From assembly GCA_965213545.1 (NCBI GenBank), contig CBDBZL010000001.1:496001-560000 (forward strand): 64,000 bases of DNA, given 5' to 3'. This document shows positions 1 to 8,539 of this stretch, piece after piece. This DNA is from CBDBZL01 sp965213545 (lineage in GTDB: Bacteria > Pseudomonadota > Alphaproteobacteria > Sphingomonadales > Sphingomonadaceae). The position numbers and the translations under genes are program-made. The notes below the pieces were generated by a model. That model had not been told where the DNA came from. It did not search any database and was given only the letters and a program-made list of their open reading frames with translations. Each line of letters begins with the position of its first letter. Positions within the stretch are counted from its first letter, which is position 1.

Positions 1-991
1 CCGGGAACCGCTCGCGGAACTTCAGCGCCCAGGCGAGCTTGGGATCGATGTCGAGCGGCAGGTTGCCGTCCTCGCCGGTCGCCTGCATCACCTCGCCCGG
101 CGCATAGCCATAGAAGCGCATCAGCCAGTCGGACTGGTAGAGCCGATGCTCGCGGATCAGCGGCGGGCGCTTCAGCGGCAGCACCGCCGAGGCGTCGGGA
201 ATGGGCGAGAACGCCGAATAATAGACGCGGCGCAGACGGAAGCTGTCATACAGCCGGCTCGCCTTGCCTACGATATCGGCATCGGTAGCCGCATCGGCGC
301 CGATGATCATCTGGGTCGACTGCCCCGCCGGCGCGAAGCGGGGGGCGTGCTTGAAGCGCTTCTTCTCGTCCTTGGCGAGGGCGATGGCCTGCTTCATCCC
401 GCCCATCGCGCCCTCGATCCGGCGGGCGTCCTTGTCGGGTGCCAGCCGCGTCAGCCCGGCATCGGTTGGCAGTTCGACATTGATCGAGACCCGGTCGGCG
501 TAAAGCCCCGCCTGGTGGACCAGTTCGGGCGCCGCATCGGGAATGGTCTTGAGATGGATATAGCCGCGAAAATCGTGTTCATCGCGCAGCAGCCGGGCCA
601 CCTCGACCAGCTGCTCCATCGTGTGGTCGGGGCTTTTGACGATCCCCGAGGACAGGAACAGCCCCTCGATATAATTGCGCCGGTAGAAGGCCAGCGTCAG
701 GTCGACCACCTCGGCCGGAGTGAAGCGCGCGCGGCGCACGTTCGAGCTCTTGCGGTTGATGCAATAGTGGCAATCGAAGATGCAGTGGTTGGTCAGCAGC
801 ACCTTCAGCAGCGAGATGCAGCGGCCATCGGGCGCATAGGCGTGGCAGATGCCCATCCCCTCGGTCGAGCCGATGCCCTTGGCGCTGCCCTTGGACGAGC
901 GCTTGGCGGTGCCCGACGAAGCGCAGGACGCGTCGTATTTGGCCGCATCCGCCAGCACTTCCAGCTTCTCGAGAATCGTCGGCTCGGTCAT
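1..991 (-). CDS. Putative DNA modification/repair radical SAM protein (3' end outside window)
   Basis: Start ATG at 991; about 330 residues are inside the window and the C-terminus runs off the left edge. A CxxxCxxC cluster (C70, C74, C77) lies in the context LLTNHCIFDCHYCINRK, followed by an SSNVRR segment and a TIM-barrel-like stretch. This matches the family annotated as putative DNA modification/repair radical SAM protein (TIGR03916 type), which is usually paired with a DNA-metabolism/uracil-DNA-glycosylase-like gene; that partner would lie beyond the edge. The substrate is not established for the family. A perfect LexA box sits 15 bp upstream of the start, so SOS control is likely. The family call is by recognition of the motif and its surroundings. 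Confidence 0.85.
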   Translation of the reverse strand, partial: MTEPTILEKLEVLADAAKYDASCASSGTAKRSSKGSAKGIGSTEGMGICHAYAPDGRCISLLKVLLTNHCIFDCHYCINRKSSNVRRARFTPAEVVDLTLAFYRRNYIEGLFLSSGIVKSPDHTMEQLVEVARLLRDEHDFRGYIHLKTIPDAAPELVHQAGLYADRVSINVELPTDAGLTRLAPDKDARRIEGAMGGMKQAIALAKDEKKRFKHAPRFAPAGQSTQMIIGADAATDADIVGKASRLYDSFRLRRVYYSAFSPIPDASAVLPLKRPPLIREHRLYQSDWLMRFYGYAPGEVMQATGEDGNLPLDIDPKLAWALKFRERFP

Positions 992-1005
992 GTCGCTCCT
1001 TGTCC

Positions 1006-1020
1006 GTTCCTTATATGTTC
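1006..1020 (-). promoter_or_regulatory. LexA (SOS) box upstream of the radical SAM gene
   Basis: On the plus strand the sequence reads GTTC-CTTATAT-GTTC, an exact match to the alphaproteobacterial LexA operator GTTC-N7-GTTC. It lies 15 bp upstream of the radical SAM start at 991 and 150 bp downstream of the imuB stop, which suits an operator for the radical SAM gene. Confidence 0.8.
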
Positions 1021-1170
1021 GCCCGGGGGATGCGCAACCCGATTTCCAACACCACGCCCGCCACGGGTCCGCGAGGCAGCCAGTCGGGATGGGGAACGAA
1101 ACAGTTTTCGCTCGTGTTCCAGGTTTTGCCGCCCTCGTGGGTCTGGATGATCGGGACAAGGCGAGACCGC

Positions 1171-2952
1171 TCAGGCGCACAGGCCGTGCAGGAACCAGTC
1201 GGGCGCGCCGCCGCGGCCATCGCCTGTCAGCCCCGCGCGGTAGATCCAGTAGCGCCGCCCGGCACTATCCTCGATGCGATAATAGTCGCGCAGCCGCGCC
1301 GTGCCGCGCTCGCGCCACCATTCGGGCGCGATCCGCTCGGGCCCTTCCACCCGCGCCACATCGTGGATCCGGCCACGCCAGCGGATCTGCCGGGGATGGC
1401 CGTCGGGTGTGGCATAGAGCACCGCGATCCGTTCGGGCGTGTCGAGCAGCTTGAGCGGTCTGGCGGGGGTGCCCGTGCCCTCACCGGCAAGCTCAGCGGG
1501 TTCGCCCGCGAGCGGCGGCTGCCAGCGCTGAGCCCGTTCGGGAAGATGGCTGGCAAAAGGCACCGGCCGGCGCACCGCCTGCTCGCCCAGGCGCACGATA
1601 AGCCGGTCGATGCAGGCGGCAAGCGAGGTGCCGTGTTCCTCCGCCGCCGCCTCCAGATCGCTCTGGGCAAGACCGAGCGGCTCGGTCCAGGTGGCGACAA
1701 GGCGGACCATCTCGATCCCGAAGCCCGCATCGAGGCCATCGAGCTTGGCGGCGAACAGACGGCAGATATGGCTTGCATCGCGCGTGGCGGCGGCCAGTTC
1801 GAGGCGGCGGGTGAGGACCTCGCCATCCACCCGCCACAAATGCAGCTCGAGCCGGCGCGCGCCTTCGCCCAGCCCTTCGAGCATGCGGGCCATGTCGGCG
1901 GCCAGATCGCCCAGCACCGTATCCAGCGGGTCGCGGTGGCGGATGGGCTCCATCAGCCGGCGCTGGACCAGCGGCGCCGCACGCTGGATGACGGGGAGCA
2001 GCGGCTCGGGAACGCGCCCGGTCAGTTGGTCGAGCCGGATCAGCGGATTGGCGGCGGGCGAATGACGGTTGCGAAAGCGGCGCTGGAGCGCGTCGCGGCC
2101 GATGCCCGACAGATCGCCCAGGCGCTTGAGACCCAGGCGCCTGAGCACGCGCAGCACATCCTCGTCGAGACGCAAGGCGGCCACCGGAAGCGCCGATAGC
2201 GCGCGCATGATGTCTCCACCCGCACCCGCGCCACGGATTTTGTCGTCACGGGCCTTGCGGACGCGGATCGCATCATCACGAACGCTCTCTTGCCAGACTG
2301 AATCTCGCCGGACTGAATCTTGCCGGAGTGGGTGTTGCCGGATTGGGCTGGATTGGACTCCGCCGCCAGGCATCCCGCCCCGATGCCTGTCGCCCCCAGT
2401 CGCATCGCCTCCGCTCGCATCGCCCAGAACGGTGCCGGGGGGTCCGAAATGGGCCAGCGCCCAGGCGGCGCCGGCGGTGGGCGCGATGGCGCAGCGCGCT
2501 TCCAGGCCGCCGACCGCCAACCCGTGCCCTTCTCTATGCTTGCTCCCGCCCCAGCCCGCGAACCGCATCGCCACATCATCCACCAGACCTCGCTCGCCGC
2601 CGAACAGATGGGCGATACCGGTGATATCGACAATAAGCCCATCGGGCGGATCGAGCGCGGCCCACGGACCCCAGCGCCGGGCCCACAGCGCCAGCCGCTC
2701 GAGAAAGGCAAGGTCACCCGCGGGATCGCCCGCCACCGCCTTGATCTGCGGACACAGGGTGCGCGCATCGGCCAGCATCATTCCGGCGGCGGCACCCGCG
2801 GCGCGGCCGGCGGCATTGGCGGCACTGATGCGCGGACCATGCGCGGTTTCGGTGATCAGCGCGGTGGGAAGCGCATCCACCCCCTCGCCGGGCGCGCACC
2901 CATGCGCATGGCGCCAGCGGTCGAGCGCAAGACGGCACAGCCAGATCGCCAT
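1171..2952 (-). CDS. imuB: ImuB, Y-family DNA polymerase-like translesion protein
   Basis: 593 aa from ATG 2952 (MAIWLCRLALDRW, the usual ImuB N-terminus). ImuB is a catalytically inactive Y-family polymerase homologue that acts with ImuA and DnaE2 in SOS mutagenesis. Visible family segments are PDGLIVDITGIAHLFGG (palm), LRRLGLKRLGDLSGIGRDAL (helix-hairpin-helix) and a long C-terminal region ending in DWFLHGLCA. About 75 extra residues (roughly 171-249) separate palm from HhH and include four 15-bp tandem repeats. The frame is open upstream to 3093 through an 18-bp duplication, so a longer N-terminus cannot be excluded. It follows imuA in the same direction; no dnaE2 follows. Confidence 0.88.
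   Translation of the reverse strand: MAIWLCRLALDRWRHAHGCAPGEGVDALPTALITETAHGPRISAANAAGRAAGAAAGMMLADARTLCPQIKAVAGDPAGDLAFLERLALWARRWGPWAALDPPDGLIVDITGIAHLFGGERGLVDDVAMRFAGWGGSKHREGHGLAVGGLEARCAIAPTAGAAWALAHFGPPGTVLGDASGGDATGGDRHRGGMPGGGVQSSPIRQHPLRQDSVRRDSVWQESVRDDAIRVRKARDDKIRGAGAGGDIMRALSALPVAALRLDEDVLRVLRRLGLKRLGDLSGIGRDALQRRFRNRHSPAANPLIRLDQLTGRVPEPLLPVIQRAAPLVQRRLMEPIRHRDPLDTVLGDLAADMARMLEGLGEGARRLELHLWRVDGEVLTRRLELAAATRDASHICRLFAAKLDGLDAGFGIEMVRLVATWTEPLGLAQSDLEAAAEEHGTSLAACIDRLIVRLGEQAVRRPVPFASHLPERAQRWQPPLAGEPAELAGEGTGTPARPLKLLDTPERIAVLYATPDGHPRQIRWRGRIHDVARVEGPERIAPEWWRERGTARLRDYYRIEDSAGRRYWIYRAGLTGDGRGGAPDWFLHGLCA
2288..2347. repeat. Four 15-bp tandem repeats inside imuB
   Basis: Plus-strand units start at 2288, 2303, 2318 and 2333 and follow the pattern TSTYGCCRGASTGRR with small variations. 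They are in frame and encode a charged pentapeptide repeat (RQDSV, RRDSV, WQESV) in the linker between the palm-like and HhH regions of ImuB. Confidence 0.8.
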
Positions 2953-3052
2953 GATCCGGCGGGATGGCGGGGAACGCGGCACGGCACGCCTCAGCGCATC
3001 ATCGCAAGGCGCATCACGCGCATGACATGCCCCGTTCGCCGCATGGCCCACC

Positions 3053-3088
3053 GCCGGTCCGCCAGGCATCGCCGGTCCGCCAGGCATC
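3053..3088. repeat. Perfect 18-bp tandem duplication between imuA and imuB
   Basis: GCCGGTCCGCCAGGCATC occurs at 3053-3070 and again at 3071-3088. It lies in the 192-bp interval between the imuA stop and the chosen imuB start. If imuB started at 3093 it would encode MPGGPA twice. Confidence 0.85.
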
Positions 3089-3144
3089 GCCAAGGCGGCG
3101 CCGGTGCATCGAAGACGCTCCTCATGCCCGGCCCGCCGCCGGCT

Positions 3145-3903
3145 CTAATACCGGCACGGCGTCGCTTTGCTCAGGCAGCGTGCCGGCCATATCGAGCCGC
3201 CCGTGGTCTCGTGCAGCAGCCAGGCACCGGGCGGATGGCGGCGGGCGCGAAACAGTTCGGCATGCCAGCTTGGCCGACCGGGCGCGGCACGGTTCCACAA
3301 GGGCGGCGGCGATGGGGCGGCGGCAACCTGCCAGCGCATCCGCGACGAAGAGAGGTCGGGGCGGGCATCGAGGCGGACCAGGAACAGCGGCACGCCATGC
3401 TTCTCGGCCGCCAGGCTGAGGCGCCGCGAGGCGGTGAAATCGAGCGCCCGGGGGTTGCCCGCGATCTCGCCGAGCACGAAGGCCAGGTCACGGCAGCGCA
3501 CGCCTTCCTCCAGCGCGAACAGCGCATCGGCCGCCTCGCGCGCGGCGACATGGATCAGCCGATGACGCAAGGTCTGCGGCAACCCGGCGCGATAGGGCCG
3601 ACCTGCAAGACGGATGGCAGCCCTATCCTGCACCCACAGCACGCCGCGCTGCTCGAGCCGGTCGGCCTCGGCTAGATGCAGCCACTCGAGCGCCAGCCCC
3701 AGCGCCAGCCCGGCGCCGCTCGCCTCGCTTCCGGCAGCGAACAGCTCGCTATGAAAGGCCTGCTGCCCCATTCCCATCCCCGGCCGCCAATGGCGCGTGC
3801 TTCCCGGCGCCTCACCGGTGACTTCATTGGCGGCTTCATTGGCGGCGGCAAGATGGGCAGCCCTGGGCAATGCGGACAGGTCCATTGGACGAATCGACTC
3901 CAT
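3145..3903 (-). CDS. imuA: ImuA, SOS mutagenesis cassette protein
   Basis: 252 aa from ATG 3903 (MESIRPMDLSALPRAAHLAA), chosen because a perfect LexA box ends 13 bp upstream; the frame itself is open to 4059. ImuA is a RecA-related protein that works with ImuB and DnaE2 in translesion synthesis. The segments GVLWVQDRAAIRLAGRPYRAGL, VLGEIAGNPRALDFTASRRL and HGVPLFLVRLDARPDLSSSRMRW fit the family; no intact Walker A is visible, as is usual for ImuA. It is followed by imuB. Sequence identity between ImuA proteins is low, so the call leans on both sequence and the imuB neighbour. Confidence 0.85.
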   Translation of the reverse strand: MESIRPMDLSALPRAAHLAAANEAANEVTGEAPGSTRHWRPGMGMGQQAFHSELFAAGSEASGAGLALGLALEWLHLAEADRLEQRGVLWVQDRAAIRLAGRPYRAGLPQTLRHRLIHVAAREAADALFALEEGVRCRDLAFVLGEIAGNPRALDFTASRRLSLAAEKHGVPLFLVRLDARPDLSSSRMRWQVAAAPSPPPLWNRAAPGRPSWHAELFRARRHPPGAWLLHETTGGSIWPARCLSKATPCRY

Positions 3904-3915
3904 TTCTCTTCTGTC

Positions 3916-3930
3916 GTTCTGGTTATGTTC
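3916..3930 (-). promoter_or_regulatory. LexA (SOS) box of imuA-imuB
   Basis: The plus strand reads GTTC-TGGTTAT-GTTC (minus: GAAC-N7-GAAC), an exact alphaproteobacterial LexA operator. It ends 13 bp before the imuA start codon and so should repress the imuAB unit until DNA damage. Confidence 0.88.
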
Positions 3931-4036
3931 CAACACAGGCCGTCTGGCAATCGCTGTTGCCACCATCCTGATCGCTGCCGGCGGAACCAAGCCGCCCCCG
4001 GCCCATTCAAAAACAGCAAAAGGAGACCAAACCGCC

Positions 4037-4510
4037 ATGACCGATACGACCGAACTCAAGGAAATGTTCTGGAAGAGCCTGGCCGACAGCCCGTTTCTCT
4101 TCCTTCAGCTCGACGCGGACCCGGCCACGGCGGTGCCGATGACCGCGCAGCTCGACAAGCACGCCGAACACGCGATCTGGTTCTTCACCAAGAAAGATGC
4201 CGATCTTGCCGCGGGCGGTCCGGCCACCGCCACCTTCGCCGACAAGAACCACAAGATGTTCGCCCGCTTCAAGGGCCGGCTGGTGGAGGAGCGCAGCCGC
4301 GAACGGCTCGACAAGGAATGGAGCACCACGGTTGAAGCCTGGTACAAGGGCGGCAAGCAGGACCCCAACCTGCTGATGCTGCGCATGGACCTCACAGGGC
4401 AAGCGGAGATCTGGAACAGCGACCTGGGATTCATCGACAACACCAAGATGCTGCTGGGCTTCGATGTCATCGAGGACGCCAAGCGCGAGCATACCCAAAC
4501 CACGCTCTGA
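4037..4510 (+). CDS. Pyridoxamine 5'-phosphate oxidase-like general stress protein
   Basis: 157 aa from ATG 4037, preceded by an AGGAG site at about 4020-4024; the frame is open further upstream but lacks coding character there. The protein has the split-barrel flavin-binding fold of the PNPOx-like general stress family: N-terminal MTDTTELKEMFWKSL helix, PMTAQ and IWFFTKKD strands, TFADKNHKMFARFKGRL, and the C-terminal NSDLGFIDNTKMLLGFDV typical of these proteins. Members bind FMN/FAD or a related cofactor; the physiological reaction is usually unknown. It is monocistronic and ends 44 bp before a terminator. Confidence 0.85.
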   Translation: MTDTTELKEMFWKSLADSPFLFLQLDADPATAVPMTAQLDKHAEHAIWFFTKKDADLAAGGPATATFADKNHKMFARFKGRLVEERSRERLDKEWSTTVEAWYKGGKQDPNLLMLRMDLTGQAEIWNSDLGFIDNTKMLLGFDVIEDAKREHTQTTL

Positions 4511-4554
4511 CCCAACTATCCTAATCCTTCGGGCTATAGCCGACGGGGCATCAA

Positions 4555-4587
4555 GGGCCGCTTCCCACACGGGGCGCGGCCCTTTTT
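4555..4587 (+). terminator. Rho-independent terminator
   Basis: GGGCCGC (4555-4561) pairs perfectly with GCGGCCC (4576-4582) across a 14-nt loop and is followed directly by TTTTT. It terminates the stress-protein gene and stands between it and the convergent transporter gene. Confidence 0.85.
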
Positions 4588-4602
4588 GCCCAAGCTACTA
4601 CC

Positions 4603-6024
4603 CTATCCGCCGAGCAGCTGCGGGAAGATACCGACCAGGATGATAGCGGTCAGCGCCACCGGACACAGCCAGCGCACCAGGAAGCGCCATAGGTGATGCA
4701 GCGATCCCGACAGGCCGTTCTCCGCGTCGATCAGCCGCCGATCCGCCACCCAGCCGATGAAGATGGCGGTGAGCAGCCCGGCGATCGGCATGGTCAGGCG
4801 CGAAGTCAGCGTATCGAGCGCATCGAGCACCCCCTGGCCTTCGAACAGGTGGAAGAAGCCAAGCGGATGAAACCCGGCCAGCGCGCCCGTCGATAGCGCC
4901 GACAGCGCGCCCAGCACCGCCGCGCCGAGCGTAATGATGACCACCGCGGTGCGCCGCTTGATGGCGAACGCATCGATCATCCAGGCGCTGGGCGCTTCCA
5001 TCAGTCCGACCGAACTGGTCAGCGCGGCAAACCCCACCATGGTGAAGAACGCCAGCCCCACCAGCGAGCCGAAGGGCATCTCCTGGAACGCATGCGGCAG
5101 GGTCTGGAACATCAGGCCCAGCCCCGCCTCCGGCGCCAGACCCGCGGCAAGCACGATGGGAAACAGGCACAGGCCGGCAATAAGCGCAACCGAAGTGTCG
5201 GCAAACGAGATGATGGTCGAAGTGCCCGCCAGATTGGTATCGCGCCCGACATAGGCCCCGTATGTCACCATGGTGGCGGTGGCGAGCGAAAGCGAGAAGA
5301 ACGCCTGGCCCACCGCGGCCAGCATCACCGGTCCGGTCAGTTTGGTGAAATCGAAGGTGAACAGGTAGGTCACCGTCTCGGTGAAGGCACCGCCGAACGC
5401 GGAATAGACCGTGATCGCGATAAGCAGGATGAAGAAAGCGGGCATCAGCCAGACCGCCGCCACCTCGATACCTCCCGATACGCCGCGCAGCACGAAGATC
5501 ATGGTGACGGCAAGGAAGAGAAGGTTCAGCGCCACGGTGACCGGCCCGTTGGCGATCATCTGCGGGAACAGGTCCTCCACGGTGGCTGCGGGAACACCCT
5601 GGAAAGAGCTTCCCACGATGCCTGTATGGAACAGGTCGGCCGCGAAGATGCCGATATAATAGAGCACCCAGCCGCCGATGACGCAGTAGAACGAGAGGAT
5701 GAGGAAGGCCGACAGCACGCCCAGCCCGGCCACCCATTGCCAGCGCGGGGAAGCGCCCGATTCCTCGGCCACGCGGCGAAAGCTCAGCGGTGCCGCGGCC
5801 TGGCCGTGGCGGCCGATCAGCGTCTCGGAGAGCAGGATCGGCAGACCGATGAGGAGGATGCACAGGATATAGAACAGCACGAACGCGCCGCCACCATTGG
5901 CGCCCGCCTCGGCGGGGAAGCGAACCAGATTGCCCAGCCCCACCGCCGACCCGATCGCCGCCAGGATGAACGCCGACCTGGACGACCAGCCGTCCTTGCC
6001 CCTAGTCGTTGCCGCAACCGCCAT
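4603..6024 (-). CDS. Sodium-dependent transporter, NSS/SNF family
   Basis: 473 aa from ATG 6024 (MAVAATTRGKDGW); an alternative ATG at 6039 is possible. The protein begins with the diagnostic NSS TM1 signature SAFILAAIGSAVGLGNLVRFP, followed by NGGGAFVLFYILCILLIGLP. About 11-12 hydrophobic segments follow, and length fits bacterial LeuT-type Na+/amino-acid symporters. The unwound TM1 Na+-site residues (G-S-A-V-G-L-G-N) are intact. Substrate cannot be read from sequence. It is flanked by a terminator downstream and the divergent panB gene upstream, so it is probably monocistronic. Confidence 0.9.
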   Translation of the reverse strand: MAVAATTRGKDGWSSRSAFILAAIGSAVGLGNLVRFPAEAGANGGGAFVLFYILCILLIGLPILLSETLIGRHGQAAAPLSFRRVAEESGASPRWQWVAGLGVLSAFLILSFYCVIGGWVLYYIGIFAADLFHTGIVGSSFQGVPAATVEDLFPQMIANGPVTVALNLLFLAVTMIFVLRGVSGGIEVAAVWLMPAFFILLIAITVYSAFGGAFTETVTYLFTFDFTKLTGPVMLAAVGQAFFSLSLATATMVTYGAYVGRDTNLAGTSTIISFADTSVALIAGLCLFPIVLAAGLAPEAGLGLMFQTLPHAFQEMPFGSLVGLAFFTMVGFAALTSSVGLMEAPSAWMIDAFAIKRRTAVVIITLGAAVLGALSALSTGALAGFHPLGFFHLFEGQGVLDALDTLTSRLTMPIAGLLTAIFIGWVADRRLIDAENGLSGSLHHLWRFLVRWLCPVALTAIILVGIFPQLLGG

Positions 6025-6200
6025 GTGCCCCGTCCCCATGCTCCCGTGTCGGCGACAGATGCACTCTGGCGAAGCCTGCGTCGAGGGCTGTTGTCGCACC
6101 CCGGTCCGGCGGCTCGCTCCGGTTTTGAGCGCCCCCACACAAATTGTCATGGACCAGCGCTGCCGCTAGAGCGTCGGCCACCCAACCGGCGAGGCGCGCG

Positions 6201-7061
6201 ATGTCCACTCACACTCCCGAACCCGCGAGCGGCGCCGCGCCGGCAGCCACGCGCCGGCCACTGACCGCGCCCGCCATCCGCGCGCGCAAGGACGATGGGC
6301 ACACCGCCCAGCCCATCGTGGCGCTGACCGCCTATACCGCGCGCATGGCCGAGCTGCTCGATCCGCATTGCGACATTCTGCTGGTCGGCGATTCGCTGGC
6401 GCAGGTGATCTATGGGCTGCCCTCCACGCTTCCGGTCACGCTGGAGATGATGGCCGCGCATGGCGCCGCGGTGGTGCGCGGCAGTGCCCGGGCGCTGGTG
6501 GTGGTGGACATGCCGTTCGGCAGCTACGAGGCCTCGCCCCAGCACGCATTCGCCAGTGCGGCGATGCTCCTCAAGACCAGCGGCGCGGCGGCGGTGAAGC
6601 TGGAAGGCGGCGCGGACATGGCGCCAACGGTAGCGTTCCTCACCGCGCGCGGCATTCCGGTGATGGGCCATGTCGGGCTCACCCCGCAGGCGGTCAACAT
6701 GCTGGGCGGCTATGGCGCGCGCGGGCGCAGCGATGCCGAAGCGGTCAAGATCACCGGCGATGCGCAAGCGCTTGCCCAGGCGGGCGCGTTCGCCATCGTG
6801 GTCGAGGGAGTGGTCGAGCAGGTCGCGATCGCGGTGACGCAGGCGGTCTCCTGCCCGGTCATCGGCATCGGCGCCTCGGCTTCGTGCGACGGCCAGGTGC
6901 TGGTCACCGAGGACATGCTGGGGCTGTTCGAGCGCACGCCGCGCTTCGTGCGCCGGTTCGCCGACATGGCGGGGACGGTCTCGCAGGCGGCGAGCGAATA
7001 TTCAGAGCAGGTGCGCGCGCGCCGCTTTCCCGGCAAGGAACAGCTTTACGCTAGCGATTGA
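6201..7061 (+). CDS. panB: 3-methyl-2-oxobutanoate hydroxymethyltransferase
   Basis: 286 aa from ATG 6201, with GAGG 8 bp upstream. PanB transfers a hydroxymethyl group from methylene-THF to alpha-ketoisovalerate, giving ketopantoate for pantothenate/CoA synthesis. Metal-binding aspartates are D64 (VGDSLAQVIYG) and D103 (VVDMPFGSYEAS). The KLEGG segment, MGHVGLTPQ and the catalytic-Glu segment IVVEGVVE are present, as is PVIGIGASASCDGQVLV. An Ala/Pro-rich N-terminus of about 25 residues is longer than usual. It is divergent from the NSS transporter; panC is not nearby. Confidence 0.95.
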   Translation: MSTHTPEPASGAAPAATRRPLTAPAIRARKDDGHTAQPIVALTAYTARMAELLDPHCDILLVGDSLAQVIYGLPSTLPVTLEMMAAHGAAVVRGSARALVVVDMPFGSYEASPQHAFASAAMLLKTSGAAAVKLEGGADMAPTVAFLTARGIPVMGHVGLTPQAVNMLGGYGARGRSDAEAVKITGDAQALAQAGAFAIVVEGVVEQVAIAVTQAVSCPVIGIGASASCDGQVLVTEDMLGLFERTPRFVRRFADMAGTVSQAASEYSEQVRARRFPGKEQLYASD

Positions 7062-7216
7062 CCGATCGGGGTTATGCATTTTCTGCCGAACGGCTCCCCG
7101 CCGGACCAGCAACCACAAGGCGAGCTTGCACCAGACGCAATGCCGATACGGTGCACCCTCCCCCGCCGCCAACCTCGCGCTTTGCGCCCGATGGTCCACA
7201 CCCTATATGCCCGCCC

Positions 7217-8539
7217 ATGACCGATACCGCGCTCATGCCCATCGCCGGACTGATCAATCCCGTTCCGATCGCGCGTGACGGCACGCAAGGCGGCATCACC
7301 CCGCGCGCCGACGGGCGGACCGATCTCATCGGTCTTCCGCGCGCCCGCATCGCCGCGCTGTTCGAAGTCGCCGGTCTCGACCCGCGCCAGGCCAGGCTGC
7401 GCGCGCGGCAGGTGTTCCACTGGCTCTATCATCGCGGCGCGACCGAGTTTTCGGTCATGACCGATATCGCCAAGACCATGCGGCCCTGGCTCGCGCAACG
7501 CTTCGCCATTGGCCGGCCCGAAATCGTCGAGGCGCAGTTGTCGCAGGACGGGACGCGCAAATGGTTGCTGCGCACCACCGACGGCCACGATTACGAGATG
7601 GTGTTCATTCCGGACGAGACGCGCGGCACGCTGTGCGTCTCCAGCCAGGTCGGCTGCACGCTCAACTGCCGTTTCTGCCACACCGGCACGATGCGGCTGG
7701 TGAGGAACCTGACGCCGGGCGAAATCGTGGGCCAGGTGATGCTGGCGCGCGACGCGCTGGGCGAATGGCCACATGGGTCGATGGCCGGGTTCGAAGCGGC
7801 GGACCCGAACTGTGCGGACGGGGATAACGAGGACAGCGATCGTCCCGCCTATACCGCCGATGGTCGCCTGCTCACCAATATCGTCATGATGGGGATGGGC
7901 GAGCCCTTATATAATTTCGACCACGTGCGCGACGCGCTGCAACTGGTGATGGATGGCGACGGTCTGGCGTTGTCCAAGCGGCGGATCACGCTGTCGACCA
8001 GCGGCGTGGTGCCGATGATGGCGCGCTGCGGCGAGGAGATCGGGGTCAATCTGGCGGTCTCGCTGCATGCGGTGACCAAACAGGTGCGCGACGAGATCGT
8101 GCCGCTCAACCGCAAGTTCGGGATCGAGGAGCTGCTCGCCGCCTGCGCCGCCTATCCCGGAGCCTCCAACGCGCGGCGGATCACCTTCGAATATGTCATG
8201 CTCGATGGGGTCAACGACAGCGACGAGGATGCGCGCGAACTGGTCCGGCTGCTCAAGGCCTACCGGCTGCCGGCCAAGGTCAACCTGATCCCGTTCAACC
8301 CCTGGCCCGGCGCGCCCTATCGCTGCTCCAGCCCCGAACGCGTGCGGCGGTTTTCCGAGCTGGTGTTCGCCGGTGGTATCTCGGCCCCGATCCGCACGCC
8401 ACGCGGCCGCGACATCGAGGCGGCATGTGGTCAGCTGCGCACGGCCGCGCAAAAGGTCAGCCGGGCCGAGCGCGACCGGGAGGAGGCGGCGGCGGCGGCA
8501 CCGGTGGGCACGGGGGCGGAACCGGCGGGGGCGGCATGA
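7217..8539 (+). CDS. rlmN: 23S rRNA (adenine2503-C2)-methyltransferase RlmN
   Basis: 440 aa from ATG 7217; the frame is open back to 7058 but without coding character. RlmN is a radical SAM enzyme that methylates A2503 of 23S rRNA and A37 of some tRNAs. The 4Fe-4S cysteines are C147, C151 and C154 (GCTLNCRFCHTG). The two mechanistic cysteines are C140 (LCVSSQ) and C404 (AACGQL), corresponding to E. coli C118 and C355. MGMGEPLYNF and LSTSGVVPMM are typical. A hydrophilic Ala/Gly tail of about 30 residues follows C404. The stop overlaps the next start (ATGA), indicating coupling with the downstream membrane-protein gene. Confidence 0.95.
   Translation: MTDTALMPIAGLINPVPIARDGTQGGITPRADGRTDLIGLPRARIAALFEVAGLDPRQARLRARQVFHWLYHRGATEFSVMTDIAKTMRPWLAQRFAIGRPEIVEAQLSQDGTRKWLLRTTDGHDYEMVFIPDETRGTLCVSSQVGCTLNCRFCHTGTMRLVRNLTPGEIVGQVMLARDALGEWPHGSMAGFEAADPNCADGDNEDSDRPAYTADGRLLTNIVMMGMGEPLYNFDHVRDALQLVMDGDGLALSKRRITLSTSGVVPMMARCGEEIGVNLAVSLHAVTKQVRDEIVPLNRKFGIEELLAACAAYPGASNARRITFEYVMLDGVNDSDEDARELVRLLKAYRLPAKVNLIPFNPWPGAPYRCSSPERVRRFSELVFAGGISAPIRTPRGRDIEAACGQLRTAAQKVSRAERDREEAAAAAPVGTGAEPAGAA

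Noticed and set aside
1011..1220. Short minus-strand frame in the gap between imuB and the radical SAM gene
   Set aside because: Overlaps the imuB 3' end, no ribosome-binding site or recognised family; the gap is better explained by the LexA box and promoter of the radical SAM gene.
1000..2199. 399-codon plus-strand frame opposite imuB
   Set aside because: Shadow of imuB; Arg/Gly/Ala-rich translation without family features, while the minus strand gives clear ImuB motifs.
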